DNA of 64,000 nt from Cellulophaga tyrosinoxydans (GCF_900176415.1 NZ_FWXO01000001.1:798775-862774), one strand, 5' to 3'; shown: positions 33,934 through 43,828, counted from the first letter of the stretch. The notes: generated from the letters alone by a model not told the origin. Made by a program: numbers and translations.

Positions 33934-34629
33934 ATGATAGTTGCACAAAATCTAACAAAAAAATATAGCTCCGGAACTGTATTAAATATCGAAAACTTAC
34001 AAATTCCGAAAGGACAAAGTTTTGGCCTAGTAGGGAATAATGGAGCAGGGAAAACCACTTTTTTTAGCCTCTTGCTAGATTTAATTCAGCCTACCACAGG
34101 TCACATTATAAATAATGGCGTACAAGTAAATACAAGCGAAGATTGGAAACCATTTACTTCTGCTTTTATTGATGAAACCTTCTTAATTGGCTATTTAACC
34201 GCAGAGGAATATTTTTATTTTATTGGAGAATTACGAGGACAAAACAAAGCCGATGTGAATGCATTACTTTCTACTTTTCAAGATTTTTTTCATGGTGAAA
34301 TACTAGGTCAGAAAAAATATTTGCGTGATTTATCTAAAGGAAATCAGAAGAAGGCTGGTATTGTAGCTTCGTTTATTGGTAATCCTGAAGTAGTAATTTT
34401 AGATGAACCATTTGCAAACTTAGACCCTACTACGCAAATACGTTTAAAAGGTATTATTAAAGATTTAGCCGCAAATAATAATGTAACTGTTTTGGTTTCT
34501 AGTCACGATTTAATTCATGTTACCGAAGTTTGTGAACGTATTGTGGTTTTAAATAAAGGTGAAATTGTAAAAGATATTCAGACCTCTGCTGAAACTTTAA
34601 AAGAACTAGAAGTGTTCTTTGCGGGTTAA
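33934..34629 (+). CDS. ABC transporter ATP-binding protein
   Basis: A 231-residue nucleotide-binding subunit. Walker A is GNNGAGKTT (34-42), the signature is D-L-S-K-G-N-Q-K-K (about 131-139; canonical LSGGQ is altered to LSKGN, as seen in several gliding/export-type ATPases), Walker B is V-V-I-L-D-E-P-F-A-N-L-D (about 151-162), and the switch histidine is in S-S-H-D. It pairs with the DUF5687 permease directly upstream to make a complete half-and-half exporter at the inner membrane. The cargo cannot be inferred. Confidence 0.94.
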   Translation: MIVAQNLTKKYSSGTVLNIENLQIPKGQSFGLVGNNGAGKTTFFSLLLDLIQPTTGHIINNGVQVNTSEDWKPFTSAFIDETFLIGYLTAEEYFYFIGELRGQNKADVNALLSTFQDFFHGEILGQKKYLRDLSKGNQKKAGIVASFIGNPEVVILDEPFANLDPTTQIRLKGIIKDLAANNNVTVLVSSHDLIHVTEVCERIVVLNKGEIVKDIQTSAETLKELEVFFAG

Positions 34630-35024
34630 TTGCTCCTAACCTTAAATGGAAGACTTTTAAAATACAAATTTATACCTAGAAATGATTATTTTGGGTTATT
34701 TAACCAGAATAATCCATCTTTAATTGGCAGCATAACTAGTTTTTCTAGAAAACGAGCAAACCAACTAGATGGTTTGTTTTTTGAAATTGTTTTGTAGAAT
34801 AGAAAAATCCTAACATCGATTTAAAACGTAAAATCTTCGTTCAAACTTTCCTTTTTGGTCTTTTTTACATTAAACAGTAACTAAAACCGACTACTAAGTT
34901 TGTGAAAAGCATTAAAAAAGAACCACTGCTTTTTAGCATCAAAAAAAATAATGCACTTTTTATCGATAAACTACATAATAATCAGCCAGTTTTTCAGTTA
35001 AGGTAAGTACATAAACTCTGAAAA
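34630..35024 (+). other. Intergenic region upstream of sprE/porW
   Basis: The 395 bases carry no gene. They include a CAAACCA-N6-TGGTTTG inverted repeat (34757-34776) followed by a T-run, which may end the ABC operon or bind a regulator, and a TAAGTTTG -7 box at 34895-34902 that could start the sprE transcript with a leader of about 115 bases. Confidence 0.5.
34757..34776 (+). terminator. Inverted repeat with T-run after the ABC operon (terminator or operator)
   Basis: CAAACCA-ACTAGA-TGGTTTG is followed by TTTTTT (34777 onward), a plausible Rho-independent terminator about 130 bases after the ATPase stop. The arm sequence resembles those at 27502-27523 and 58339-58354, so an operator role is also possible. 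Confidence 0.45.
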
Positions 35025-37574
35025 TTGAAGCTTCGGTTTAAACTTATTATTTCTACACTTTTAGGTGGTGTGCTTTTTAATGCATGTTCCACTAAAAAAG
35101 ATGCACTTATAAATCGTAATTGGCATGCACTAAATACCAAGTATAATGTGCTGTACAATGGTAATATTGCCTTTGAAGAAGGCCGCGATGAATTAAATGC
35201 AACCTATCAAGATAATTACTGGGAAATTCTACCTGTAGAGCGGATTACCATTCGTGAAGAAATTATTTTGGACTCTGAAAATAAGAATCCTAAATTTGAA
35301 ATTGCTGAAGAAAAAGCAACCAAGGCCATACAAAAACATAGTATGGATATTAAAGACGAAGAGCGAAATCCGCAAACGGACGAGGCTTTTTTACTGCTTG
35401 GAAAAACGCGTTACTTTGAGCAACGTTTTCTTCCTGCACTTGAAGCTTTCAATTATATTTTAAGAAAATACCCAAAAAGCGATAAGCTCAATGAAGCTTC
35501 AATCTGGCGTGAAAAGGTGAATATTCGTTTAGAAAACGATGAATTAGCCCTTAAAAATTTTAAACGTCTTTTTAAATACGAACTTTTAAAAGATCAAGAA
35601 TATGCAGATGCGCGCGCTATGATGGCCCAAGCCTATATAAACTTGAGTAAAATAGATACTGCTGTTCAGCAATTAAAAATAGCATCGGCATACACCAAAA
35701 AAAATCCAGAAAAGGGACGTTATTACTACATTATAGGTCAACTTTATAATGAATTAGGCCATAAAGACAGTGCTAATTATGCGTTCGACAAGGTAATTGA
35801 GCTTAATAGAAAATCGCCAAGAGAATATATGATTAATGCACATTTGCAAAAAATTCAGAATATTCCAGTTACCAAAGAAAACAAATTAGAGCTATTTGAA
35901 TATTTAACCGAATTAGAGGAAGATAGAGAAAATAGACCTTTTTTAGATAAAATCTATCGTCAAATAGCAGAATATCATTTAGCAAACAAATCTGATAGTT
36001 TAGCCATTGCTTATTTCAATAAATCATTAAGAAATACTCAAAACAAACCTCAATTAAATGCCTTGAATTATGAAAATCTTGGGGAGTTTAATTTTGATAA
36101 AAATGAATATAAAATTGCAGGAGCATATTACGATAGTACCCTAACTAATTTAAACGAAAACACTAAAAAATATCGAGCTATAAAAAAGAAGCTTGATAAT
36201 TTAGAAGACGTTATTAGCTACGAAGACATTGTGCAAAAAGCGGATAGCGTAATTACACTGTACAATATGCCTATAGACAAGCAATTTGCCTATTTTGGAG
36301 CGTATATAAAACAATTAAAAGAAAAAGATTCTTTAGCCAGCAAAAGGGAGTTTGAGCGCCAAACCAAAGGCATTAACGCTTTTGCAGAAACTAAGGCGGG
36401 AAAACAAAACAAAGGTAAATTCTATTTCTACAACATCACAAGTTTGGGTTATGGGAAAACCGATTTTAAAACCCGTTGGGGAGATCGTGGTTTAGAGGAT
36501 AACTGGCGCTGGGCGAATAAAAATAGTTCGGAAGGTATTGAAGAACAATTGGCGGATAATGCAACACAAGAAAATGTGCCTATTACCGAAGAAGAAAAAT
36601 ACTCTGTTGATTTTTATATGAAACAAATACCAACAGATATTGCTATAATAGACAGCTTAAAAACAGAAAGAAACTTAGCCAATTATCAATTAGGATTAAT
36701 TTATAAAGAGAAATTTAAAGAAAACCTTTTGGCGGCAGGAAAATTAGAAAAAGTACTAAATTCTGATCCCGAAGAACGCCTAATACTTCCTTCTAAATAC
36801 AACCTTTACAAAATATATGAAGAATCTGGTAGTCCGTTAATGGCACAAATGAAAAATAATATCATTACCAATCATCCAGATTCTAGATATGCAGAAATAC
36901 TATTAAATCCGCAAGCTGTTTTAGAAGGCGATACAGATAGTCCAGATGCAAAATATGCAGAACTATATAGACAATTTATCAATCAAGAGTATTTAAAAGT
37001 AATTACAGGTTCTGAAGAAAATATTAGCAAATTTACGGGCGATCCTATTGTGCCGAAATTGGAATTATTAAAAGCAAATGCCATTGGACGTATACAGGGA
37101 TATTCGGCTTTTGAAGAAGCATTAAATTATGTTGCATTAAATTATCCTAACAATCCTGAAGGAAAAAAAGCCAAAGAAATTATAGCGGACCAATTACCAA
37201 AATTAGCAGCGAAAGAGTTTGTTGATGCCAATGTTTCTAAGAAAGCAGAAAACTGGAAATTAATATTTCCGTTTAAAACATCAGATACTCAGAAGGCTGA
37301 AGATTTAAAAATAAAATTAGAAAAAGCAATTAAAGACTTAAAATATAGAAATACCGTTTCTATAGATATTTATGATTTAGAAAATAAATTTGTAGTTGTT
37401 CATGGTTTCAAATCAGAAGATTATACATTAGGATTTGCAGAATTGATAAAAAACAACAAAGACTATAGCATCGCGAATGAGAATTTCGTAATTTTATCTT
37501 CTAACTATCAAATTCTTCAAGTACATAAGAATTTGACAGCTTATAAAAATCGCATAACAACCCCAAAACCGTAG
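35025..37574 (+). CDS. porW: Type IX secretion system periplasmic lipoprotein SprE/PorW
   Basis: SprE/PorW is a TPR lipoprotein needed for type IX protein secretion and gliding in Bacteroidota. The 849-residue protein has a lipoprotein signal (V-L-F-N-A-C, cysteine 21), the conserved N-R-N-W-H-A-L-N-T-K-Y-N-V-L-Y-N-G-N region right after it, and multiple TPR-like helical repeats through most of the chain. The start is TTG at 35025: an in-frame TGA lies two codons upstream and no ATG occurs before the lipobox. The bactofilin gene follows after three bases. Confidence 0.92.
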   Translation: MKLRFKLIISTLLGGVLFNACSTKKDALINRNWHALNTKYNVLYNGNIAFEEGRDELNATYQDNYWEILPVERITIREEIILDSENKNPKFEIAEEKATKAIQKHSMDIKDEERNPQTDEAFLLLGKTRYFEQRFLPALEAFNYILRKYPKSDKLNEASIWREKVNIRLENDELALKNFKRLFKYELLKDQEYADARAMMAQAYINLSKIDTAVQQLKIASAYTKKNPEKGRYYYIIGQLYNELGHKDSANYAFDKVIELNRKSPREYMINAHLQKIQNIPVTKENKLELFEYLTELEEDRENRPFLDKIYRQIAEYHLANKSDSLAIAYFNKSLRNTQNKPQLNALNYENLGEFNFDKNEYKIAGAYYDSTLTNLNENTKKYRAIKKKLDNLEDVISYEDIVQKADSVITLYNMPIDKQFAYFGAYIKQLKEKDSLASKREFERQTKGINAFAETKAGKQNKGKFYFYNITSLGYGKTDFKTRWGDRGLEDNWRWANKNSSEGIEEQLADNATQENVPITEEEKYSVDFYMKQIPTDIAIIDSLKTERNLANYQLGLIYKEKFKENLLAAGKLEKVLNSDPEERLILPSKYNLYKIYEESGSPLMAQMKNNIITNHPDSRYAEILLNPQAVLEGDTDSPDAKYAELYRQFINQEYLKVITGSEENISKFTGDPIVPKLELLKANAIGRIQGYSAFEEALNYVALNYPNNPEGKKAKEIIADQLPKLAAKEFVDANVSKKAENWKLIFPFKTSDTQKAEDLKIKLEKAIKDLKYRNTVSIDIYDLENKFVVVHGFKSEDYTLGFAELIKNNKDYSIANENFVILSSNYQILQVHKNLTAYKNRITTPKP

Positions 37575-37577
37575 AAC

Positions 37578-37997
37578 ATGTTTTCAGACAACAAAAAACC
37601 TAAAGCAATGACAGAACTAGGAGGACAACCAAACAGGATTGAAAAAAACACCAGAATTAAAGGTGATATTATCTCAGAAGCAGATTTTAGAATTGATGGT
37701 AAATTAGATGGCAATGTTAAAACTTCAGGTAAAGTAGTCATTGGTAAAGATGGTTATATTCATGGTAAAGTTGAATGTGTAAATGCAGATATTGAAGGTA
37801 GTTTTAATGGCGAACTTATCGTCTCAGATTTATTATCTTTAAAATCGTCTGCAGTTATTGAAGGTGTCGTATCTGTTTCTAAACTAGCGGTAGAACCTGG
37901 CGCAACTTTTAATGCGTCGTGTACAATGGGCGGTGGCAAAATGCCTGCACAGAACAAACCAGTTAATACGGCAAATGGAACCGCAAAAGCCTCATAA
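37578..37997 (+). CDS. Bactofilin family cytoskeletal protein
   Basis: A 139-residue bactofilin (polymer-forming cytoskeletal protein). The core from about residue 22 to 115 consists of repeated short strands rich in G, V and I (I-K-G-D-I, L-D-G-N-V, I-H-G-K-V, I-E-G-S-F, I-E-G-V-V), forming the right-handed beta-helix that polymerises into filaments without nucleotide. It may place envelope or secretion machinery; the adjacent sprE gene suggests, but does not prove, a link to the type IX system. Its 3' end overlaps the AtpZ-like gene by 23 bases. Confidence 0.93.
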   Translation: MFSDNKKPKAMTELGGQPNRIEKNTRIKGDIISEADFRIDGKLDGNVKTSGKVVIGKDGYIHGKVECVNADIEGSFNGELIVSDLLSLKSSAVIEGVVSVSKLAVEPGATFNASCTMGGGKMPAQNKPVNTANGTAKAS

Positions 37998-38202
37998 AAA
38001 AATAAATAAAGGCTTACAAACAGCAGCAAAACTTTCAGGTATTGGTATTCAAATGGGGTTAACTATCTATTTGGGTAATCTATTAGGTTCTTGGCTTGAC
38101 AAAAAATATGACACCAATTATTTAGAAATTTCTATAACACTTGTTGCTATATTTGCATCTATGTATTCCATGATACGTCAAGCCAATAACCTTAACAAAT
38201 AA
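37975..38202 (+). CDS. AtpZ/AtpI family protein
   Basis: A 75-residue membrane protein with two hydrophobic segments and the G-L-Q-T-A-A-K-L-S-G-I-G-I-Q-M-G and G-S-W-L-D-K-K-Y segments of the AtpZ/AtpI family, which helps assemble or supply Mg2+/Ca2+ to the F-type ATP synthase. The ATG at 37975 gives the family-typical start; the longer frame from 37912 runs inside the bactofilin gene. It lies ahead of DUF6168 and the atp genes. Confidence 0.85.
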   Translation: MEPQKPHKKINKGLQTAAKLSGIGIQMGLTIYLGNLLGSWLDKKYDTNYLEISITLVAIFASMYSMIRQANNLNK

Positions 38203-38206
38203 TGTT

Positions 38207-38584
38207 TTGCTTAAATCTATTCTACAATACTTCATCGTATTTACGCTCTTATTTTTCATAGGTAAATACGTTCATTTGCTAATTATTAATAACGAAATAG
38301 CTTTCCCATTAGGTAAAATGTACTTGTACCATTACCTATTTTCTTTAGGTATCTGTATTCTTTTTGCTTATCTAGCATTTGCTGATTTATTAAAAACACA
38401 GCTTGGCTTAGTCTATTTAGCAGCGCTATTTTTAAAGCTCATCTTCTTTACAATACTCTTTAAAAATGCGGTTTTTAGTGATATTATAATTCCTCGCATT
38501 GAACGCTTTTCAATGTTAATTCCATTGCTTCTATTTCTATTTGTAGAGGTCATATTTATTTCAAAAATTCTAAAGAAAATCTAG
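38207..38584 (+). CDS. DUF6168 family membrane protein
   Basis: A 125-residue protein with four hydrophobic segments. It matches the small flavobacterial DUF6168 proteins encoded between AtpZ and ATP synthase subunit A, a position that recalls AtpI; function is unknown. The start is TTG at 38207, four bases after the AtpZ stop; no in-frame ATG is available near it. The main atp promoter lies just downstream. Confidence 0.75.
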   Translation: MLKSILQYFIVFTLLFFIGKYVHLLIINNEIAFPLGKMYLYHYLFSLGICILFAYLAFADLLKTQLGLVYLAALFLKLIFFTILFKNAVFSDIIIPRIERFSMLIPLLLFLFVEVIFISKILKKI

Positions 38585-38609
38585 TGCAGTAATTATTACA
38601 TGAAAAATA

Positions 38610-38639
38610 TTTGATTTTTATTTTTAATAACTACCTTTG
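38610..38639 (+). promoter_or_regulatory. Main promoter of the atp operon
   Basis: TTTG (38610-38613), 18-base spacer, TACCTTTG (38632-38639): both elements match the Bacteroidota -33/-7 consensus. It lies 38 bases upstream of the atpB ATG and is the best promoter match found in the window. Confidence 0.75.
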
Positions 38640-38677
38640 CGCAAAATTTTAAGGAGTCAATTTTCGAATTATTTATA

Positions 38678-39874
38678 ATGAATATAGCATTAAAATATAT
38701 TAGTAGAGTAGCTTTATTATTTATCCTTACCTTCTCATTTGAAGGGTTTTCCATGTCTGATCCAGAACATGAAGAGAAAATTGAAGCAAATGAAGGCAAG
38801 ATTAATACTAAGGAGGGGATTGACAATTATATCAAACATCACCTTAAAGATTCTCATGATTTTCATTTATTTTCTTATACAAATGATGCTGGGGAGACAA
38901 AACATATTGGTTTTCCACTACCTGTAATCTTATGGTCAAGTAATGGATTAGTTACTTTTATGTCATCAGAATTTCATCATGATGATAACGGTCAAGTTAT
39001 CGTAAATCGCGGTGGTTCTAAATTCACAAAATTACATAGTGTAATATACGAGTTAGACGCTAATGCAACTGCAATTAGCTTCGATGAACACCATCACCCA
39101 GAAAATGTACATAAACCATTAGACTTCTCAATCACTAAAAGTGTTTTCGGAATGTTATTAGCTGGTTTGTTAATGATTATAGGTTTTAGAGCCTTAGCTA
39201 GCGGTTATAAGAAAAGCCCAATCCCTACAGGATTTGCTCGTGTATTGGAACCGTTAGTATTATATGTGCGCGACGAAATAGCAAGACCAAACATAGGAGA
39301 CAAGCACTACCGTAAATTCATGGGTTTTTTACTAACAGTGTTTTTCTTTATTTGGATTCTAAACTTATTAGGATTAACTCCACTTGGGTTTAACGTGACT
39401 GGACAAATTGCAGTTACCGTATGTTTAGCGTTATTTACATTTTTGATTATCCAATTTAATGGAAATAAAGATTATTGGAAGCATATTTTCTGGATGCCAG
39501 GAGTTCCTGTATTGATGAAAATAGCGTTAATTCCAGTTGAATTATTGGGTATATTAACAAAACCGTTTTCACTATTTGTTCGTTTATTTGCCAACATCAC
39601 TGCGGGTCACTCTGTAGTAATGGGTATCGCTGCATTAATGATTTTATTAAAAGCACAATTCGGAACAGCTGGTGCTACCGGAATATCTGTATTACTAACC
39701 TTATTTTTAACAGTAATTGAAGTTTTAGTTGCCTTTTTACAAGCATATATTTTCACCATGTTGTCGTCACTATTTATTGGAATGGCAGTAGCTGAACACG
39801 ATCATGAGCATGCGCATGATGCTCATGGACACGAAGTAAGTGATGCAGAAGATGTAAGAGGCGATTTTATTTAA
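38678..39874 (+). CDS. atpB: F0F1 ATP synthase subunit A
   Basis: Subunit a forms the proton half-channels of the F0 motor. The protein is 398 residues, longer than the roughly 270 of E. coli, because of an N-terminal extension: a signal-like hydrophobic stretch (about 8-26) and a charged, histidine-rich exported region to about residue 150; this is usual in Bacteroidota. The C-terminal core contains L-F-V-R-L-F-A-N-I-T-A-G-H with the essential arginine near residue 304. The tail is histidine/aspartate rich. It is driven by the promoter at 38610-38639. Confidence 0.95.
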   Translation: MNIALKYISRVALLFILTFSFEGFSMSDPEHEEKIEANEGKINTKEGIDNYIKHHLKDSHDFHLFSYTNDAGETKHIGFPLPVILWSSNGLVTFMSSEFHHDDNGQVIVNRGGSKFTKLHSVIYELDANATAISFDEHHHPENVHKPLDFSITKSVFGMLLAGLLMIIGFRALASGYKKSPIPTGFARVLEPLVLYVRDEIARPNIGDKHYRKFMGFLLTVFFFIWILNLLGLTPLGFNVTGQIAVTVCLALFTFLIIQFNGNKDYWKHIFWMPGVPVLMKIALIPVELLGILTKPFSLFVRLFANITAGHSVVMGIAALMILLKAQFGTAGATGISVLLTLFLTVIEVLVAFLQAYIFTMLSSLFIGMAVAEHDHEHAHDAHGHEVSDAEDVRGDFI

Positions 39875-39892
39875 TCAGAGTTTATTTTTTAA

Positions 39893-40102
<210 letters not shown>

Positions 40103-40125
40103 TAATTTCCAATCAAAGCAAATTG

Positions 40126-40160
40126 AAGCACAGTATTAACGGTTGGTTACTACTGTGCTT
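40126..40160 (+). terminator. Intercistronic hairpin between atpE and atpF
   Basis: AAGCACAGTA (40126-40135) pairs exactly with TACTGTGCTT (40151-40160) around a 15-base loop. It is followed by TAAAAAG rather than a T-run, so it more likely stabilises the atpBE part of the mRNA or partly attenuates transcription, which could favour the c subunit. Confidence 0.55.
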
Positions 40161-40198
40161 TAAAAAGTAAACTAATAAATAACACAGAATAACATCGT

Positions 40199-40696
40199 AT
40201 GGATATTTTTAACGATTTTCCAATAGGCTTATTTTTCATGCAAGCTTTTATCCTATTAATCTTAATTGCATTAATGGTTAAATTTGCTTGGAAACCAATA
40301 TTGAATTCTTTAAACGAAAGAGAAACTGGTATTGCTGATGCTTTAGCTGCAGCTGAAAATGCAAAGAAAGAAATGCAGAACATTACTGCGGATAGTGAGC
40401 GTTTATTACAAGAAGCACGTGCAGAAAGAGAAGCAATGATAAAAGAAGCGCGTGAAATAAAAGATAATATGCTTGCTGATGCAAAAGAACAAGCTAAAGC
40501 AGAAGGCGACAAGATGTTAGCTCAAGCCCAAGAAGCTATTCTTAGCGAGAAAAAAGCTGCCGTTGCTGATATCAAAAATCAAGTAGCTACATTATCTGTA
40601 GAAATCGCTGAAAAAGTAATTAAAGAACAATTAGCTAACAAAGACAAGCAATTAAAATTGGTTGAAGACATGTTAGGTGATATCAAATTAAATTAG
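40199..40696 (+). CDS. atpF: F0F1 ATP synthase subunit B
   Basis: Subunit b is the peripheral stalk linking F0 to F1. The 165-residue protein has one membrane helix (about 10-28), the family L-I-A-L-M-V-K-F-A-W-K-P-I-L segment, and a long alanine/glutamate/lysine-rich coiled coil to the end (about 40-150). Normal length. atpH follows after four bases. Confidence 0.95.
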   Translation: MDIFNDFPIGLFFMQAFILLILIALMVKFAWKPILNSLNERETGIADALAAAENAKKEMQNITADSERLLQEARAEREAMIKEAREIKDNMLADAKEQAKAEGDKMLAQAQEAILSEKKAAVADIKNQVATLSVEIAEKVIKEQLANKDKQLKLVEDMLGDIKLN

Positions 40697-40700
40697 AACC

Positions 40701-41240
40701 ATGAGCGAATCTAGAGCAGCGGTACGATACGCAAAAGCAACCTTAGACCTAGCCAAAGAAAATAAGGCTTTGGATGCTTTAGAAAAAGATATGCGTTCTA
40801 TTGCAGAAACAATTACGGAGAGTAAAGAACTTTCTGATTATTTAAACAGTCCCGTAGTAAAAAGTTCTGATAAGAAAAATGTTATCTCTGAAGTTTTTAA
40901 GGGATCTAACCAAATTACAGAAGGTTTAATCACAGCTTTGTTAGACAATAAAAGAATAGGTTTGTTGTACGAAGTAGCTCAGAAATACATCATCTTAAAC
41001 GAAGATTTAAAAGGACAGGGTGTAGCATTTGTTACTACGGCAGTACCTTTAACTGCAGATTTGGAGAAAAAAATCCTTCAAAAAGTGGTTGAACTTACGG
41101 GTAAAAAAGTAGTTATTGAAAATAAAGTTGATGCTACTATTCTTGGAGGTTTTGTGCTTCGCGTAGGAGATTTACAGTATGATGCAAGCATCTCAAGTAA
41201 ATTAGGAAATTTAAAAAGAGAGTTTACAAACAGTTTATAA
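40701..41240 (+). CDS. atpH: F0F1 ATP synthase subunit delta
   Basis: Subunit delta (OSCP) joins the peripheral stalk to the alpha3beta3 head. The 179-residue protein has the N-terminal helical domain starting A-A-V-R-Y-A-K-A-T-L-D-L-A and the C-terminal G-G-F-V-L-R-V-G-D motif (about 151-159). Four bases separate it from atpF. The following 60-base gap to atpA contains an exact -7 box. Confidence 0.95.
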   Translation: MSESRAAVRYAKATLDLAKENKALDALEKDMRSIAETITESKELSDYLNSPVVKSSDKKNVISEVFKGSNQITEGLITALLDNKRIGLLYEVAQKYIILNEDLKGQGVAFVTTAVPLTADLEKKILQKVVELTGKKVVIENKVDATILGGFVLRVGDLQYDASISSKLGNLKREFTNSL

Positions 41241-41267
41241 TTAATAAAATAACGTGGTTACAAAATT

Positions 41268-41275
41268 TACCTTTG
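41268..41275 (+). promoter_or_regulatory. Possible internal promoter (-7 box) ahead of atpA
   Basis: TACCTTTG is the same -7 box as the main atp promoter. No good -33 element was found. It lies 26 bases before the atpA ATG and could add transcripts for atpAG. Confidence 0.4.
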
Positions 41276-41300
41276 TACTACACCTTATATCTTTAATATC

Positions 41301-42881
41301 ATGGCAGGAGTAAAAGCCGCTGAAGTATCAGCAATTTTAAAAAAGCAATTATCAGGATTTGAAGCAACAGCCTCTTTAAATGAAGTAGGTACAGTTCTAC
41401 AGATTGGTGATGGTATCGCAAGAGTTTACGGATTATCTAACGTACAATATGGTGAGTTAGTTGAATTCGAAGGCGGATTAAAAGGTATCGTTCTTAACTT
41501 AGAAGAAGACAACGTGGGTGTTGTATTGTTGAGTCCATCTAGAGATATTAAAGAAGGAACAGTAGTAAAACGGACCCAAACAATTGCATCTATCAAAGTT
41601 GGTGAAGGTATTGTTGGTCGTGTTGTAAATACATTAGGGCAGCCAATAGATGGTAAAGGTCCTATCTCTGGTGAATTGTATGAATTACCATTAGAGCGTA
41701 AAGCGCCTGGTGTAATTTATCGTCAACCAGTTACTGAGCCATTACAAACTGGTATTAAAGCTATTGATGCTATGATCCCTGTAGGTCTTGGCCAACGTGA
41801 GTTGGTTATTGGTGACCGTCAGACTGGTAAAACAACAGTTTGTATTGATGCCATCTTAAATCAAAAAGAATTTTACGATGCTGGTGAGCCAGTTTATTGT
41901 ATATATGTTGCTATAGGTCAAAAAGCATCTACAGTAGCAAACATTGCACAAACTTTAGAAGATAACGGAGCTTTAGCATATACAACAATAGTTGCTGCTA
42001 ATGCATCTGACCCAGCTTCTATGCAAGTATACGCTCCTTTCGCAGGTGCTGCAATTGGCGAGTATTTTAGAGATACTGGTAGACCAGCTTTAATTATCTA
42101 CGATGATTTATCGAAGCAAGCGGTTGCTTATAGAGAGATTTCTCTTTTATTAAGAAGACCACCAGGACGTGAGGCGTATCCAGGTGACGTTTTCTACCTA
42201 CACTCTCGTTTGTTAGAGCGTTCTGCAAAGGTTATCGCTAATGATAAGATTGCTAAGGACATGAACGATCTTCCTGATGCTTTAAAGCCTATCGTAAAAG
42301 GTGGTGGTTCATTAACTGCATTGCCGATTATTGAAACGCAAGCGGGTGACGTTTCTGCTTATATCCCAACCAACGTAATTTCGATTACTGATGGTCAGAT
42401 ATTCTTAGAACAAGATTTATTCAACCAAGGTGTTAGACCAGCTATTAACGTAGGTATTTCAGTATCTCGTGTGGGTGGTAACGCTCAGATTAAATCCATG
42501 AAGAAAGTTGCTGGTACTTTAAAACTAGATCAAGCTCAGTTCCGTGAATTAGAAGCATTTGCTAAGTTTGGATCTGATCTAGATGCGGCTACCTTAAACG
42601 TAATTGAAAAAGGACGTCGTAACGTTGAAATTTTAAAGCAAGCACAAAACGATCCTTTTACTGTAGAAGACCAAGTAGCAATCATTTATGCAGGTTCTAA
42701 GAACTTGTTAAGAGATGTTCCTGTGGAGAAAGTAAAAGAATTTGAAAAAGATTTTATTGAATACCTAAATGTAAAGCATAGAGATTCTTTAGATCTTTTA
42801 AAAGCAGGTAAATTAACAGATGAAGTTATTGATGTATTAACTTCAGTTTGCAAAGATCTATCAGCGAAATATAAAAATTAG
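41301..42881 (+). CDS. atpA: F0F1 ATP synthase subunit alpha
   Basis: Subunit alpha is the regulatory nucleotide-binding part of the F1 head. The 526-residue protein is full length: N-terminal beta-barrel, Walker [10 protein letters not shown] (171-179), the Y-D-D-L-S-K-Q-A segment, and the V-S-R-V-G-G-N-A-Q segment with the arginine that completes the beta-subunit site. No atpD (beta) or atpC (epsilon) gene follows; in Flavobacteriia these are normally encoded at a second locus. Confidence 0.98.
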   Translation: MAGVKAAEVSAILKKQLSGFEATASLNEVGTVLQIGDGIARVYGLSNVQYGELVEFEGGLKGIVLNLEEDNVGVVLLSPSRDIKEGTVVKRTQTIASIKVGEGIVGRVVNTLGQPIDGKGPISGELYELPLERKAPGVIYRQPVTEPLQTGIKAIDAMIPVGLGQRELVIGDRQTGKTTVCIDAILNQKEFYDAGEPVYCIYVAIGQKASTVANIAQTLEDNGALAYTTIVAANASDPASMQVYAPFAGAAIGEYFRDTGRPALIIYDDLSKQAVAYREISLLLRRPPGREAYPGDVFYLHSRLLERSAKVIANDKIAKDMNDLPDALKPIVKGGGSLTALPIIETQAGDVSAYIPTNVISITDGQIFLEQDLFNQGVRPAINVGISVSRVGGNAQIKSMKKVAGTLKLDQAQFRELEAFAKFGSDLDAATLNVIEKGRRNVEILKQAQNDPFTVEDQVAIIYAGSKNLLRDVPVEKVKEFEKDFIEYLNVKHRDSLDLLKAGKLTDEVIDVLTSVCKDLSAKYKN

Positions 42882-42900
42882 TACTGAGTATTGAGTCAAG

Positions 42901-42953
42901 AGTATTGCGTACAAAAAGTTCAGATTTTCTCTAACTATTTTGTAGGCAATACT
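42901..42953 (+). repeat. Intercistronic hairpin between atpA and atpG
   Basis: AGTATTGCgTACAAAA (42901-42916) pairs with TTTTGTAgGCAATACT (42938-42953), broken only by one G-G mismatch, around a 21-base loop. Short near-repeats of the type GTATTGAGT and AATACTAAATACT flank it. It looks like a mobile-type small palindrome or mRNA structure inside the operon; there is no terminator T-run. Confidence 0.55.
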
Positions 42954-42967
42954 AAATACTAAAATAT

Positions 42968-43828
42968 ATGGCAAACTTAAAAGAAATACGTAACAGAATA
43001 GCTTCGGTATCTTCCACAATGCAGATTACTAGTGCCATGAAAATGGTATCTGCTGCAAAATTGAAGAAAGCCCAAGATGCTATTACTGCTATGCGTCCAT
43101 ATTCCGACAAGCTTACTGAGCTTTTACAAAGTTTAAGTGCTAGTCTTGAAGGTGATGCTGGTAGTGTATATGCACAAAACCGTGAGGTAAATAAAGTATT
43201 GGTAGTAGCTATAACTTCAAACAGAGGTTTATGTGGCGCTTTCAATACCAACATTATCAAGCAGAGTATGCTTTTAGCAAACCAAACATATGCAGGTAAG
43301 CAGGTAGAATTTATGGCGATCGGAAAGAAAGCCAATGATATTCTTAAAAAGAAATATACCGTTATCGAAAATCATAGCTCAGTTTATGAAGATTTGACTT
43401 TTGATGCTATTTCTGCTATTGCTGAAGAATTAATGGCATTATTTACGAATGGCACTTATGATAAGATTGAAATTGTGTATAACAAGTTCAAGAATGCAGC
43501 AACTCAAATTGTAATGACTGAGCAATTCTTACCAATTGTTCCTATGGAAGGTGAGGCAAATAATAACACTGATTATGTTTACGAGCCTTCTAAATTAGAA
43601 ATCGTTGAGCAATTGATTCCTAAATCGTTAAAAACACAATTATACAAAGGTATCCGTGATTCTTTTGCTAGTGAACATGGCGCACGTATGACGGCTATGC
43701 ATAAAGCAACAGATAACGCAACAGAATTAAGAAATCAGTTGAAATTAACCTATAATAAAGCGAGACAAGCAGCTATTACCAACGAAATTTTAGAAATTGT
43801 TGGTGGTGCAGAAGCATTAAACAATTAG
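42968..43828 (+). CDS. atpG: F0F1 ATP synthase subunit gamma
   Basis: Subunit gamma is the rotating central shaft of F1. The 286-residue protein has the N-terminal helix with I-A-S-V-S-S-T-M-Q-I-T-S-A-M-K-M-V-S and the C-terminal helix (A-R-Q-A-A-I-T-N-E-I-L-E-I) that form the coiled coil. Its last codons and stop are copied twice more downstream (43860-43957), evidence of a recent tandem duplication at the 3' end of the gene. A strong terminator follows. Confidence 0.97.
   Translation: MANLKEIRNRIASVSSTMQITSAMKMVSAAKLKKAQDAITAMRPYSDKLTELLQSLSASLEGDAGSVYAQNREVNKVLVVAITSNRGLCGAFNTNIIKQSMLLANQTYAGKQVEFMAIGKKANDILKKKYTVIENHSSVYEDLTFDAISAIAEELMALFTNGTYDKIEIVYNKFKNAATQIVMTEQFLPIVPMEGEANNNTDYVYEPSKLEIVEQLIPKSLKTQLYKGIRDSFASEHGARMTAMHKATDNATELRNQLKLTYNKARQAAITNEILEIVGGAEALNN

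Noticed and set aside
37912-37974. Longer N-terminus of the AtpZ-like gene
   Set aside because: The added residues come from inside the bactofilin gene and do not match the family.
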